Shown here one piece after another: positions 18,938 to 27,988 of a DNA stretch of 64,000 nucleotides (position 1 is its first letter; the number at the start of each line of letters is the position of its first letter). The position numbers and the translations under genes are program-made. The stretch lies in contig OZ245737.1 in assembly GCA_965227315.1 (NCBI GenBank), positions 2,356,001-2,420,000 of the forward strand. The letters run 5' to 3'. This stretch comes from JANQHS01 sp965227315. Its GTDB lineage: Bacteria; Bacteroidota; Bacteroidia; Cytophagales; CCMP332. The notes beneath the pieces were generated by a model. It was given only the letters and a program-made list of their open reading frames with translations, had not been told where the DNA came from and did no database searches.

Positions 18938-19431
18938 GCAATCCGTCCGTAGGAATTATCATGGGAAGCAAATCGGACCTCGAGGTCATGAACAAGGCCG
19001 CCGAGATCCTAGATCAACTTGGTGTGGATTATGAGTTGGATATCGTTTCCGCCCATAGAACGCCCTCAAGAATGGCCGAATATGCTGAATCCGCTACTGA
19101 AAGGGGATTAAAGGTTATCATAGCAGGTGCCGGCGGGGCTGCCCATCTTCCCGGCATGGTTGCATCATATACGACTCTACCGGTGATCGGTGTTCCTGTA
19201 AAATCGAGAAACAGCATTGATGGTTGGGATTCCATGCTGTCGATTCTACAAATGCCCGCAGGTGTGCCTGTGGCGACAGTAGCACTCAACGGCTCAGAAA
19301 ATGCCGGTATTTTGGCTGCCCAGATTGTTGCCTTGACGGACCGGGGCGTTTCGACTGCGCTGCTTGATTTCAAGGCCCAGCTCAGGAAAAAAGTCGAAGA
19401 TTCGGCAAAAAGTTTAAAATCCGGAAATTGA
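18934..19431 (+). CDS. purE: N5-carboxyaminoimidazole ribonucleotide mutase
   Basis: A 165-residue class I PurE, which moves the carboxyl group of N5-CAIR to C4 giving CAIR. Motifs: VGIIMGSKSDLEVMNKA, the active-site stretch SAHRTP, IAGAGGAAHLPG and the substrate loop near NSIDGWDSMLSILQMP. Length is normal for the octameric bacterial enzyme. It is coupled to purK by an ATGA overlap; consecutive reactions are thus encoded together. Confidence 0.97.
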   Translation: MSNPSVGIIMGSKSDLEVMNKAAEILDQLGVDYELDIVSAHRTPSRMAEYAESATERGLKVIIAGAGGAAHLPGMVASYTTLPVIGVPVKSRNSIDGWDSMLSILQMPAGVPVATVALNGSENAGILAAQIVALTDRGVSTALLDFKAQLRKKVEDSAKSLKSGN

Positions 19432-19453
19432 TTACCTTCCAGATTGGCACGGT

Positions 19454-19482
19454 TTTGGAAAAATGAATAATTGCTATTTTTG
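19454..19482 (+). promoter_or_regulatory. Bacteroidota promoter (TTTG-N17-TATTTTTG)
   Basis: TTTG at 19454-19457 and TATTTTTG at 19475-19482 are separated by 17 bp, an exact match to the phylum consensus for the primary sigma factor. The expected start point near 19489 leaves a leader of about 17 nt before the ATG at 19506. Confidence 0.7.
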
Positions 19483-19505
19483 GTCAAACTCTGAAATATC
19501 TTAAA

Positions 19506-20006
19506 ATGAAGAATTTTTTACTGTTCATATTCTGCTTGACACCCTTCCTCGTTTCCGCACAGGCGGAAATGACAGCCGTTGCCGAAACGGTTAAGATCCA
19601 CGGACATCATGTTAAACTGGACGTTACCCTGTATGATAAGGGTGGTGCAAAATTCGTGGGAATAGATCTAAGTACAATTTATGATGTTGGTTGTGTCGCT
19701 GATACCGGCCTCATCCTTTACCTTGCCAATGGCGCCGAGGTGGATGGTATTTTGCAGGAAGGAGACAATACCTGCGGAAACATGATCGATAACAAGGAGA
19801 AATTCGGAGGAAAAGTTAACCGTCATGCGGAATATCATCTGATGTTCGCTCTTGATCCAGAGGATCTTGAAGATCTGAGAACATATCAGATCGAGGCGAT
19901 CGATATCGAAGGTGAGCACATGACAATCGAAAGAAAAGCCTCGGACTTTCAGGAAATGTCGCGAGAACATTTCACGGATTATCTGATGGTAAACCTGAAA
20001 AAATAA
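19506..20006 (+). CDS. Small exported protein of unknown function
   Basis: A 166-residue protein with a clear signal peptide (about 1-19, ending VSAQA). The mature part is beta-rich, with two cysteines that could pair (VGCVADTG and NTCGN) and a negatively charged C-terminal half. I do not recognise the family. It has its own consensus promoter and a strong terminator, so it is a single-gene unit, probably periplasmic or surface-exposed. Confidence 0.75.
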   Translation: MKNFLLFIFCLTPFLVSAQAEMTAVAETVKIHGHHVKLDVTLYDKGGAKFVGIDLSTIYDVGCVADTGLILYLANGAEVDGILQEGDNTCGNMIDNKEKFGGKVNRHAEYHLMFALDPEDLEDLRTYQIEAIDIEGEHMTIERKASDFQEMSREHFTDYLMVNLKK

Positions 20007-20009
20007 ACT

Positions 20010-20037
20010 GAAGCCCCGATATCGGGGCTTTTTTTAT
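20010..20037 (+). terminator. Rho-independent terminator
   Basis: A perfect 20-bp palindrome AAGCCCCGATATCGGGGCTT (20011-20030) is followed by TTTTTT. It lies between convergent genes and overlaps the stop region of the minus-strand gene, so it may act in both directions. Confidence 0.88.
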
Positions 20038-20987
20038 AACCTTTCTTTTGCCCGGAAGTATCCCTGCAGAAGTTCCTGAACCACATCTTCCGCTGAAAGA
20101 ATTTCATTTATTTGACTGGAAACCTGGCCTATTTCCAATTCTCCTTCCGATAGGTCTCCTTCAAACATTCCTTTTTTGGCTCTTCCTTTCCCGAGAAGGT
20201 CTTTTAGCTCCTCGAGGCTGGCTCCATTTTCCTTTGCATACAGAATTTGTTGATAAAAATGGTTCTTAAGCAGCCTGACGGGGGTGATCTCTTTGAGGGT
20301 CAAGCGTGTGGAACCTTCGCCTGCCTTCACAATTTCATCCTTGAACGATGCATGGCCTGAAGACTCGACGGTAGCCGCAAAGCGACTTCCCACCTGTACG
20401 GCTTCTGCACCGAGGGCCATGGTCGCCAACATCGCTTTTCCTGATCCAATTCCTCCTGCAGCGATCACCGGAATTTCAAGGTTCTCGGCCAGAGGCGGAA
20501 CCAGGCAAAGGGTGGTTGTTTCCTCAATTCCATTATGTCCGCCGGCTTCAAATCCCTCACCAACCACGGCATCTACACCGGCTTCCTGGCTTTTTAGTCC
20601 AAACTTTAATGAGGAGACCACATGACAGACTTTTACCCCGTGCTCTTTAAGCGTGGGTGTCCATGCCTTGGGGTTGCCCGCACTGGAAAAAACGATGGGC
20701 ACCTTTTCTTCGATGATCACTTTGACGTGATCCTCAATTTGAGGATAGAGAAGGGGAAGGTTGACGCCAAATGGCTTATCGGTGGAAGATTTGCACTTTT
20801 GGACATGCTCTCTTAGTGTATCAGGATACATGGAGCCTGAGCCAATCAGCCCAAGACCCCCGCTGTTGCTTACCGCGCTGGCGAGTTCCCATCCGCTACA
20901 CCAGATCATTCCCGCCTGAATGATCGGGTAATCAATACCAAACAATTGGCAAACGCGATTTTCCTTAAAGTAATCCTTCGGATTCAT
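20034..20987 (-). CDS. Nitronate monooxygenase-like flavoprotein
   Basis: A 317-residue TIM-barrel FMN enzyme of the 2-nitropropane dioxygenase/FabK superfamily. Seen: YPIIQAGM at the N-terminus, the flavin loop GEGFEAGGHNG, PVIAAGGIGSGKAMLATMALGAEAVQVGSRF and the C-terminal helix region. The His of GGHNG is the usual active-site residue. It could oxidise nitronates or act as an enoyl reductase; sequence alone does not decide. Its TAA stop lies in the T tract of the neighbouring terminator. Confidence 0.88.
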   Translation of the reverse strand: MNPKDYFKENRVCQLFGIDYPIIQAGMIWCSGWELASAVSNSGGLGLIGSGSMYPDTLREHVQKCKSSTDKPFGVNLPLLYPQIEDHVKVIIEEKVPIVFSSAGNPKAWTPTLKEHGVKVCHVVSSLKFGLKSQEAGVDAVVGEGFEAGGHNGIEETTTLCLVPPLAENLEIPVIAAGGIGSGKAMLATMALGAEAVQVGSRFAATVESSGHASFKDEIVKAGEGSTRLTLKEITPVRLLKNHFYQQILYAKENGASLEELKDLLGKGRAKKGMFEGDLSEGELEIGQVSSQINEILSAEDVVQELLQGYFRAKERL

Positions 20988-21027
20988 GATTATTGATCAG
21001 GCCTTAAAATAAAGGAATTGAAAATTT

Positions 21028-21035
21028 TATTTTTG
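21028..21035 (+). promoter_or_regulatory. Bacteroidota -7 promoter element upstream of ClC gene
   Basis: TATTTTTG matches TAnnTTTG exactly, but lies only 5 bp before the ATG. If used, the mRNA would be nearly leaderless. No well-placed TTTG is seen upstream. Confidence 0.35.
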
Positions 21036-21040
21036 CCGAC

Positions 21041-22816
21041 ATGATTCAGCGCCTTCACGGCAAATTTCTTTTTTGGCGATTAAAGAACTTTCCGGAGAAA
21101 CAATTCATTTACATCCTCTCCGTGGTGATAGGGCTATTTTCCGGTTTGGCGGCTGTCACGCTCAAATCCACGGTTCACTCTCTTCAGCAGTTATTGACCC
21201 AGGGTTTTGATTATCAATATGCCAACTATTGGCTATTGGGCTTTCCCTTGATCGGAATTCTGCTGACTGTCTTGCTGAATGTCAAGATCTTCAAGGATGA
21301 GTCCGGTCATGGAATAACGGATATCATCTATTCCATTTCTCAGAAGGCCGGAATCATCAGTGAAAAGAAGATCTATTCCAGAATGATCACCAGTACGTTC
21401 ACCGTTGGATTTGGTGGTTCTGTTGGTCTGGAAGCCCCCATTACCTTAACGGGTTCCGCCATTGGGTCAAATTTGGCTCGTTTGGCCCATTTGAATCAAA
21501 AGGTGAGGACGTTGATGATCGGTTGTGGTGCTGCCGGAGGCCTTGCTGCCATCTTTAATGCCCCTATTGCCGGGGTGATTTTTGCCCTTGAGGTCATTAC
21601 TCCGAATGTGAGGATCAATTCTTTCATTCCATTGTTGATTTCATCGATTACGGCTACCCTGCTTGCGAAATTTCTGATCGGTGAGGAGATCCTTTTCTCA
21701 ATACCTATTTCGGAGGTTACCGCTTTGGGTGATATTCCCTACTACCTAGGATTAGGAGTGCTTTGCGGACTTATCTCGGTTTATTTCTCGAGGACCGTGA
21801 TGGAGGTAGAGACCAGGGTTAGAAATGTCAATCAAAAATTCCGGCCCCTACTGGGGGGTGTGCTGCTCGGTCTGATCATCTTTGTATTTCCCCCGATATA
21901 CGGCGAGGGTTATCTGGGTATCAAGACACTAACCACCAGCCAGGCATTTGGAATTCTATATGATTCATTGTTTTTCTCCAGGATTGAAGATGAGCTGTTC
22001 ATTGGGATTTTTTGTTTTTTCCTGGTTTTTCTGAAACCACTTGCTTCGGCACTTACGATTGGAGCTGGAGGAAGCGGAGGAATTTTCGCTCCTTCCATGG
22101 TGGCGGGGGGCTATCTCGGTTATGCCTTTTCAAGTATTGCGAATCAGATCTTTCCGAGCGCTAATATTTCAACCAATAATTTCCTGCTTGTAGGTATGTG
22201 CGGGGTCCTCGGGGGAGTACAGTACTCACCGTTGACAGCCATCTTCCTGATAGCTGAAATTACCGATGGCTATACTCTTTTTGTGCCTCTTATGATCGTT
22301 TCAGCCTTGTCTTATGCGACTGCCAGCTATTTTGAACCGCATTCACTTTACACAAAGAGACTGATCAATCGTGGCGAGTTGATCAAGGATGACAAGGACA
22401 GACAGGTGTTAAGCCTGATGAAAATGAGCTACTTGATTGAGAAGGATCTGTTGACCGTACATCCTGATGCCTTGTTATCCGATCTGGTAGAACTCGTGAG
22501 CAAATCCAAGAGGAATATTTTCCCGGTGGTTGATGATGACCAAAATTTATTGGGCATAGTGACACTTGATGATATTCGCAAGATCATGTTTGATCGCGAT
22601 GCCCAGGAAAATGTGATCGTGCGGGATCTGATGAACAGCCCGCCTGCAGAAATTGACCCCAAGGACCCGATGGATTCGGTAATGAAAAAATTCGAGGTGA
22701 CCGGGGCATGGAATTTGCCAGTCATCAGGGATGGGCAGTATCTTGGATTCCTTTCGAAATCAAGGATCTTCAATGCATACAGGACCAAAATCCGTCAAAC
22801 ACAGGACCTTTCCTAG
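21041..22816 (+). CDS. ClC-family chloride channel/transporter with CBS pair
   Basis: A 591-residue membrane protein. The ClC domain (about 20-440) has GGSVGLEAPITLTGSAIGSN, where Glu 131 matches the gating glutamate of E. coli ClcA. It also has GGLAAIFNAPIAGVIFALEV and GAGGSGGIFAPSMVAGG. A tandem CBS domain follows (about 450-585), which in relatives binds adenine nucleotides and regulates gating. Whether it is a channel or a Cl-/H+ exchanger cannot be told. The stop is followed by the DnaA-box cluster. Confidence 0.93.
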   Translation: MIQRLHGKFLFWRLKNFPEKQFIYILSVVIGLFSGLAAVTLKSTVHSLQQLLTQGFDYQYANYWLLGFPLIGILLTVLLNVKIFKDESGHGITDIIYSISQKAGIISEKKIYSRMITSTFTVGFGGSVGLEAPITLTGSAIGSNLARLAHLNQKVRTLMIGCGAAGGLAAIFNAPIAGVIFALEVITPNVRINSFIPLLISSITATLLAKFLIGEEILFSIPISEVTALGDIPYYLGLGVLCGLISVYFSRTVMEVETRVRNVNQKFRPLLGGVLLGLIIFVFPPIYGEGYLGIKTLTTSQAFGILYDSLFFSRIEDELFIGIFCFFLVFLKPLASALTIGAGGSGGIFAPSMVAGGYLGYAFSSIANQIFPSANISTNNFLLVGMCGVLGGVQYSPLTAIFLIAEITDGYTLFVPLMIVSALSYATASYFEPHSLYTKRLINRGELIKDDKDRQVLSLMKMSYLIEKDLLTVHPDALLSDLVELVSKSKRNIFPVVDDDQNLLGIVTLDDIRKIMFDRDAQENVIVRDLMNSPPAEIDPKDPMDSVMKKFEVTGAWNLPVIRDGQYLGFLSKSRIFNAYRTKIRQTQDLS

Positions 22817-22846
22817 GGAATTTCATGTGTTGTTGACGATGATCAG

Positions 22847-22943
22847 TTATTCACATGCATATTGTGGATCAATCGTTGACAAGAATTAACATCTAAAGAG
22901 TTGCGTCTGAGTTATCAACATATAAACAGCGTTTTGTGGAAAA
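22847..22943. other. Cluster of DnaA-box-like 9-mers, possible replication origin
   Basis: Four 9-mers differ by one base from TTATCCACA: TTATTCACA (22847-22855), TGTGGATCA (22863-22871, reverse), TTATCAACA (22912-22920) and TGTGGAAAA (22935-22943, reverse). The first two form an inverted pair. They fall in the ClC-TlpA intergenic space and the first codons of the TlpA-like gene. No AT-rich unwinding element is obvious and dnaA is not in the window, so oriC is only a hypothesis. Confidence 0.4.
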
Positions 22944-23431
22944 AGCTTATTCTTCCCCGGGTAATGGGATTAAGCTTGTTGGTCATGGTCTTTGGGACCG
23001 CTGAAGGGGGGATTCCTGTGATGAAGTTCGATGAGTTTCAAAGCAAGGTTCTTCAAAAGCAAAGCGATACCCTTTATGTTATCAATTTCTGGGCAACCTG
23101 GTGCAAGCCATGCATACAGGAACTTCCCTATTTTGAGGAATTGGAAAATAACTACAAGGGCAAAAAGATCAAGGTTATTCTCGTAAGCCTGGATTTTAAA
23201 ACCAACCTGGAGGATAAGGTTATTCCCTTCGTGGAGAAAAGGGAGATCAAATCAGACGTCATTCTCCTTGATGACCTGGATTATAATAGCTGGATCGATC
23301 AGGTCTCAACGGATTGGTCGGGCGCAATTCCCGCCACTTTATTTTTGAATCCTGAAAAAGGAATATCTACTTTTAGGGAAGGAGAATTCGATCGCGAATC
23401 GTTAAATAAACAAATAAGTCAATACCTATGA
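22934..23431 (+). CDS. TlpA-like thioredoxin-fold protein
   Basis: An exported thiol-disulfide protein with the active site FWATWCKPCIQELP (CKPC) in a thioredoxin fold. The cis-Pro loop is IPATLFLNP. An N-terminal hydrophobic stretch acts as signal or anchor. The start is unclear: TTG 22934 gives WKKLILPRVMGLSLLVMVFG, a good signal peptide; TTG 22901 adds eleven residues; ATG 22964 lacks the positive n-region. The gene overlaps the next redoxin gene by ATGA, so the pair probably serves the same periplasmic reducing system. Confidence 0.85.
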   Translation: MWKKLILPRVMGLSLLVMVFGTAEGGIPVMKFDEFQSKVLQKQSDTLYVINFWATWCKPCIQELPYFEELENNYKGKKIKVILVSLDFKTNLEDKVIPFVEKREIKSDVILLDDLDYNSWIDQVSTDWSGAIPATLFLNPEKGISTFREGEFDRESLNKQISQYL

Positions 23432-24027
23432 AATCAGTTTTTCTAAGTCTGTTCTTTCTTTCATTTGTTGGGGTTTTTTCTGCTCATGCGGGTTATGATG
23501 TTGGAGATGTGGTGGGTGAGTTTGACCTTCTCAATGTGGATGGTAAAAATGTATCCCTCAGCGATTATGATCAGGAAAAGGGATTGATCGTGGTTTTTAC
23601 CTGCAACCACTGTCCGTATGCAAAACTTTATGAAGAAAGGATCATCGAGTTGCACAAGACCTATGCCTCCCAGGGTTATCCTGTGGTTGCGATCAATCCA
23701 AACGATCCTGAAAAGGTCCCCGAGGACTCATATGGCAACATGAAAAAAAGGGCAAAAAGCAAGGGCTATCCCTTTCCCTACCTGTTCGATGAAACCCAGG
23801 ATGTGGCCAAGAACTTTGGCGCTACCAGAACACCTCATGTGTTTTTATTGGAAAGGACCACGGTTCAATACAAGGTTGCCTATATAGGCGCAATCGATAA
23901 TAATCCTCAATCGGCGGAATCGGCCGATAAGTTTTATGTATCCGATGCGATCGGCGATCTGGTCAACAGTCAGCCTGTGAAGGTTACGGAAACCAAGGCT
24001 GTGGGTTGCACCATTAAATGGAAGTGA
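23428..24027 (+). CDS. Exported redoxin-family protein (CNHC motif)
   Basis: A 199-residue protein with a signal peptide (about 1-20, ending AHA). An AhpC/redoxin-type thioredoxin fold follows, with VVFTCNHCPYAKLYEERI as active-site region, a TRTPHVFLLE cis-Pro loop and a late Cys in AVGCTIKWK. The CNHCPY version is shared by a family of peroxiredoxin-like proteins common in Bacteroidota. It is likely a periplasmic thiol oxidoreductase working with the preceding TlpA-like protein, whose stop it overlaps. Confidence 0.87.
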   Translation: MKSVFLSLFFLSFVGVFSAHAGYDVGDVVGEFDLLNVDGKNVSLSDYDQEKGLIVVFTCNHCPYAKLYEERIIELHKTYASQGYPVVAINPNDPEKVPEDSYGNMKKRAKSKGYPFPYLFDETQDVAKNFGATRTPHVFLLERTTVQYKVAYIGAIDNNPQSAESADKFYVSDAIGDLVNSQPVKVTETKAVGCTIKWK

Positions 24028-24028
24028 T

Positions 24029-25540
24029 CTAAGCGGAGAATTTTAGGATCTCATCCACGTATTCACGTGAGTTCGAAAGTCGGGGGACTTTATTCTGGCC
24101 ACCCAGTTTTCCCCTGCTTTTCATCCATTTATAGAAGGTGTCTTCCGGAACTATGGAGAGCTTTGGCGGGGCCAGGGCTATATCTTTCTCCCGTTTGGCA
24201 TCATAGTCCGAATTCACGGCTTTGAGAGTTTCATCCAGAATACGGATGAACTCTGAGTGATCATTGGGTTCCTTGATAAATTCGATCACCCACTCATGTC
24301 CGCCGCGTTTTCCCATATCTAAATAAACGGGAGCTGCCGTATAATTATTAATGGAGGCGCCGGTTTTTTGACAGGCCTTGGATATGGCATTTTCCGCATT
24401 CTCGATCATTAGTTCTTCACCGAAGGCATTGATAAAATGCTTTGTACGACCTGATATCACCAGGCGGTAGGGATCAGTACTGGTGAACTTCACCGTGTCT
24501 CCCAGATTGTACCTCCAAAGGCCTGAATTATTGCTGATGATCACTGCATAGTTAACTCCTATCTCGACTTCGCTCAATGGGACCGGATTTGAATTCATCC
24601 CACTTGAACCGGTTGGCAGGAACTCGTAGAAAATTCCATGGCTTAGTAGAAGAAGCATGCCCGGATCGTTTTCCTGATCCTGGATAGCGAAATATCCTTC
24701 CGAAGCATTATAATTTTCAAGGTAGTAGATGGGCGCCCCGATTAACTTTTCGAAGAGCGGCCGATAGGGCGTAAATGCAACGGCTCCGTGAGAAAAGATC
24801 TCAAGGTTGGGCCATACCTCAATGATGGATTTCTTGTTTTTCAATTCCAGAATTCGCTGGAGTAAAACAGTGGTCCAGGTCGGCACTCCGGTGATGCTCG
24901 TTACGTTTTCATCCATGGTCTCCTCTGCCATCTTCTCAATTTTTTCTTCCCAATGCTCCATTAGGGCTGTTTTGAGGCTTGGAGTCCGGACATATTGGGC
25001 CCAGAAGGGCATGTTCGCCATGAGTACCGCTGAGACATCACCATATTGTGAAGCCTGATCCAGGTGATTGATGGATCTGCTTCCTCCGATTGCAAGACCT
25101 TTGCCATAGAATGCCCTCGAGTTTGGTCGATTCTTGATATAGAAGCTGATCATGTCCTTTCCACCGCGGTAATGATTTTCCTCGAGAGCCTCGGGACTGA
25201 CCGGAATATACTTGCTTCTGGAGTTGGTTGTACCGGAAGATTTGGCAAACCATGTAGTCTTTGTTGGCCAAAGAACATTTTCTTCGCCCTTCATGACCCT
25301 TTCTATCAATGGAAAAAGATCCTCATAGGTTGAAATGGGTACCCGGCGGGCAAAATCCTGGTAGGAGTCTATGGTACCATATCCAAAATCCACACCCCAT
25401 TTGGTCTTTGCCGCTTTTTGGATCAACTCTTTAAATACCCTGTCCTGATTTTCAATGGGTTCAGCCGCCATTCTATCCAGGGTTTTGATCCTGGAGTCAA
25501 ATGCCTTGACCATTATTCCATTAAAAAGTGCCGAGAGCAT
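24029..25540 (-). CDS. GH3-family acyl-adenylating protein
   Basis: A 503-residue homologue of plant GH3 acyl-acid amido synthetases, which adenylate a carboxylate and join it to an amino acid. Seen: the ATP-binding motif TTWFAKSSGTTNSRSKYIPV, then YNASEGYFAIQD and the WRYNLGDTVKFT region. Bacterial members have unknown substrates. It is the last gene of the lnt-suhB-recJ-lptB operon, its ATG abutting the lptB stop. This may hint at a cell-envelope or lipid-linked role, but that is inference. Confidence 0.9.
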   Translation of the reverse strand: MLSALFNGIMVKAFDSRIKTLDRMAAEPIENQDRVFKELIQKAAKTKWGVDFGYGTIDSYQDFARRVPISTYEDLFPLIERVMKGEENVLWPTKTTWFAKSSGTTNSRSKYIPVSPEALEENHYRGGKDMISFYIKNRPNSRAFYGKGLAIGGSRSINHLDQASQYGDVSAVLMANMPFWAQYVRTPSLKTALMEHWEEKIEKMAEETMDENVTSITGVPTWTTVLLQRILELKNKKSIIEVWPNLEIFSHGAVAFTPYRPLFEKLIGAPIYYLENYNASEGYFAIQDQENDPGMLLLLSHGIFYEFLPTGSSGMNSNPVPLSEVEIGVNYAVIISNNSGLWRYNLGDTVKFTSTDPYRLVISGRTKHFINAFGEELMIENAENAISKACQKTGASINNYTAAPVYLDMGKRGGHEWVIEFIKEPNDHSEFIRILDETLKAVNSDYDAKREKDIALAPPKLSIVPEDTFYKWMKSRGKLGGQNKVPRLSNSREYVDEILKFSA

Positions 25541-26272
25541 TTAGACCTTTCTTTTAAGTTCGAAATGTTTTCCCAGATAAACCCTTCTCACCTGTTCATC
25601 TGCAGCGAGTTCTTCAGCGGTTCCTGATTTCAGAATGCTGCCTTCAAAAAGCAAATAAGCCCTATCGGTAATGGACAGGGTTTCGTTCACATTGTGATCG
25701 GTAATGAGAATCCCAATATTTCTGTTTTTCAACTGGGCTACAATGGATTGGATCTCTTCCACAGCAATGGGGTCTACTCCTGCAAAGGGTTCATCCAATA
25801 AAACAAATTTGGGATCCACTGCCAATGCTCTTGCAATTTCTGTTCGTCTTCTTTCCCCACCGGAAAGCACTATCCCCTTGTTCTTCCTGACATGAGTAAG
25901 ACTGAACTCCTCGAGTAGGGCCTCTACTTTTTCTCTTTGCTCCTTCTTGCTCAATCTGGTCATTTCCAGAACTGCCTTGAGGTTTTCTTCAACCGTAAGC
26001 TGGCGAAATACAGACGCTTCCTGAGACAGGTAACCCACTCCCTTTTGTGCTCTCCTGAACATTGGCAATTGGGTGATTTCCTCCTGATCGAGAAAGATCT
26101 GACCTTGATTTGGCTTGATCAGTCCCACGATCATATAGAATGTTGTGGTTTTTCCCGCTCCATTGGGCCCAAGAAGGCCCACGATTTCGCCTTGGTTTAC
26201 GTGAACGCTTACGGAGTTCACGACAGTCCTGGCCCTATATTTTTTGATCAGCGATTCAGCTCTTAGCTCCAT
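25541..26272 (-). CDS. lptB: LPS export ABC transporter ATP-binding protein
   Basis: A 243-residue cytoplasmic ATPase of the LptB2FGC complex that extracts lipopolysaccharide from the inner membrane. Walker A GPNGAGKTTTFYMIVG, Q-loop GYLSQEASVFRQLTVEENL, signature LSGGERRRTEIARAL, Walker B FVLLDEPFAGVDP, switch His TDHNV. These match LptB closely. It overlaps recJ by 17 bp and precedes the GH3 gene with no gap. The LptF/G permeases are not in the window. Confidence 0.95.
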   Translation of the reverse strand: MELRAESLIKKYRARTVVNSVSVHVNQGEIVGLLGPNGAGKTTTFYMIVGLIKPNQGQIFLDQEEITQLPMFRRAQKGVGYLSQEASVFRQLTVEENLKAVLEMTRLSKKEQREKVEALLEEFSLTHVRKNKGIVLSGGERRRTEIARALAVDPKFVLLDEPFAGVDPIAVEEIQSIVAQLKNRNIGILITDHNVNETLSITDRAYLLFEGSILKSGTAEELAADEQVRRVYLGKHFELKRKV

Positions 26273-27980
26273 TATCGAATTTCTTCATATCCCTGATTTC
26301 CAGCTCCAATTTACGTTCACCTCTGAAATTATTTTCAATTATGGAGTATACCACATTGAAGACATCATTTTTTGAAACCAGATCATCAAGATCTTCCATT
26401 TGAAAACCAATTCCTTCAAAAACAGGGCCGTCCTTGGTTTGGGCCAAATAGGCCTTAAGATGTTTTTCCTTCAGCATTCTGTGAGGACCTCTTTTTTCTA
26501 GCCCTTTGCTGATAAAAACAGGCCTCATATTTCCCGGACCATAGGGTTCCATTTGCTCGAGAATCGAGTAGAAACCCGAATTTATGTTCTCCAGGAGGAT
26601 TTCCGAATCGATTTCGATCACAGGTTTAGGCGGGGTATTGTTAAAATGCCTTTGGACCAAGTTCTCAAATCGATCTTGAAGTTTGGGGATATTCGCAATG
26701 GGCAAACTCAGACCAGCCGCATATTGGTGACCGCCCCATTGAGTGAGGAGGTCATCGCATTCTTCAAGGGTTTCATAGAGATTGAATCCCTTAATGGACC
26801 GTGCGGAACCCGTAGCCTGATCTCCCTTTTTGGAAAGAACTATCGTTGGCCGGTAAAACTTTTCTATGCAACGCGATGCTACAATACCAAGGACTCCATG
26901 GTGCCAGTTTTCGGAATATACCACCGAACTGAATTTGTGATCCCTGAGTTCGCTGATCTGATCAAGTGCCTCCCTGGTTGTTTCTTGGTCCAGGTGTTTT
27001 CTGTCCTGGTTTTGTTGCTGTATCAGTTGGCCCTTTTCCATGGCCTCCTCCAGATTCTCGGATATCATCACCTGAATAGCGGCAAAGCCATGCTTCATTC
27101 TGCCTGCGGCGTTGATCCTAGGAGCGATTCCAAATACAATATTTGAGATCGTGAGCTTATCTTTTTCGATTAATCCGGCGATCTTCAATAAAGCCCTCAA
27201 TCCAATATTGGGATCCTTATTGATCTTTTCCAGCCCATAGAATGCGAGCACTCTGTTTTCGCCGGTCATTGGAACGATGTCAGCCGCAATGCTGACCATG
27301 ACGAAATCAAGAAACTCTTCGGGGCGCTTTGTAAATCGATCGGATCTTTTGCTCAAAGCTTGTATCAGCTTGAAACCTATTCCACATCCGGAGAGCTCCT
27401 TAAAAGGGTATGAACAACCTTCTTGCTTGGGATTGAGAATGGCCAAAGCTTCGGGCAAATTTTCTCCCGGAATATGATGGTCGCATACGATCACATCTAT
27501 CCCAAGACTGTTGGAATACGAGATCGCTTCATTGGCCTTGACGCCGCAATCCAGGGCTATGATCAATGAGCAGTCCAATTCCCTGGCTGTTTGAATTCCC
27601 TCTTTTGATAGCCCATACCCCTCGGTATATCTGTCCGGTACATAATAATGGACGCCATTGGTTCTGCTCTTGATAAATAGGTATAAAACGGAAACAGCCG
27701 TTGTCCCATCAACATCATAATCGCCGTAGATCATGATCTCTTCCCCTTTCTCCAGAGCGTCCAGTATTCTTTCTGATGCCTTGTCCATATCCTTCATCAG
27801 GAATGGATCGTGAAGGTCTTCAAGGGAGGGTCGAAAAAAAATCTTTGCTTTCTGAAAACTGTCCACGCCTCTCTGGATCAGGATACCGGCCAGGGCATTT
27901 GAGATGTTGAGTTTTTGCGCCAGATCATTTGTCAACTCTGCTCCGGGCTGCTCTTTGATCTTCCATAAATATTCCGGCAT
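26256..27980 (-). CDS. recJ: Single-stranded-DNA-specific exonuclease RecJ
   Basis: A 574-residue 5'-3' ssDNA exonuclease of recombination and mismatch repair. The DHH domain has IYGDYDVDGTTAV near residue 85 and VCDHHIPGE; the DHHA1 domain has GSARSIKGFNLYE and WGGHQYAAGLS; a C-terminal OB-type domain follows. All metal-binding motifs are present. It lies 8 bp downstream of suhB and overlaps lptB. Confidence 0.96.
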   Translation of the reverse strand: MPEYLWKIKEQPGAELTNDLAQKLNISNALAGILIQRGVDSFQKAKIFFRPSLEDLHDPFLMKDMDKASERILDALEKGEEIMIYGDYDVDGTTAVSVLYLFIKSRTNGVHYYVPDRYTEGYGLSKEGIQTARELDCSLIIALDCGVKANEAISYSNSLGIDVIVCDHHIPGENLPEALAILNPKQEGCSYPFKELSGCGIGFKLIQALSKRSDRFTKRPEEFLDFVMVSIAADIVPMTGENRVLAFYGLEKINKDPNIGLRALLKIAGLIEKDKLTISNIVFGIAPRINAAGRMKHGFAAIQVMISENLEEAMEKGQLIQQQNQDRKHLDQETTREALDQISELRDHKFSSVVYSENWHHGVLGIVASRCIEKFYRPTIVLSKKGDQATGSARSIKGFNLYETLEECDDLLTQWGGHQYAAGLSLPIANIPKLQDRFENLVQRHFNNTPPKPVIEIDSEILLENINSGFYSILEQMEPYGPGNMRPVFISKGLEKRGPHRMLKEKHLKAYLAQTKDGPVFEGIGFQMEDLDDLVSKNDVFNVVYSIIENNFRGERKLELEIRDMKKFDNGAKS

Positions 27981-27988
27981 GCTACATT

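Noticed and set aside
26553..27146. Plus-strand frame of 197 codons opposite recJ
   Set aside because: recJ motifs are unambiguous on the other strand; the frame looks like a compositional shadow.
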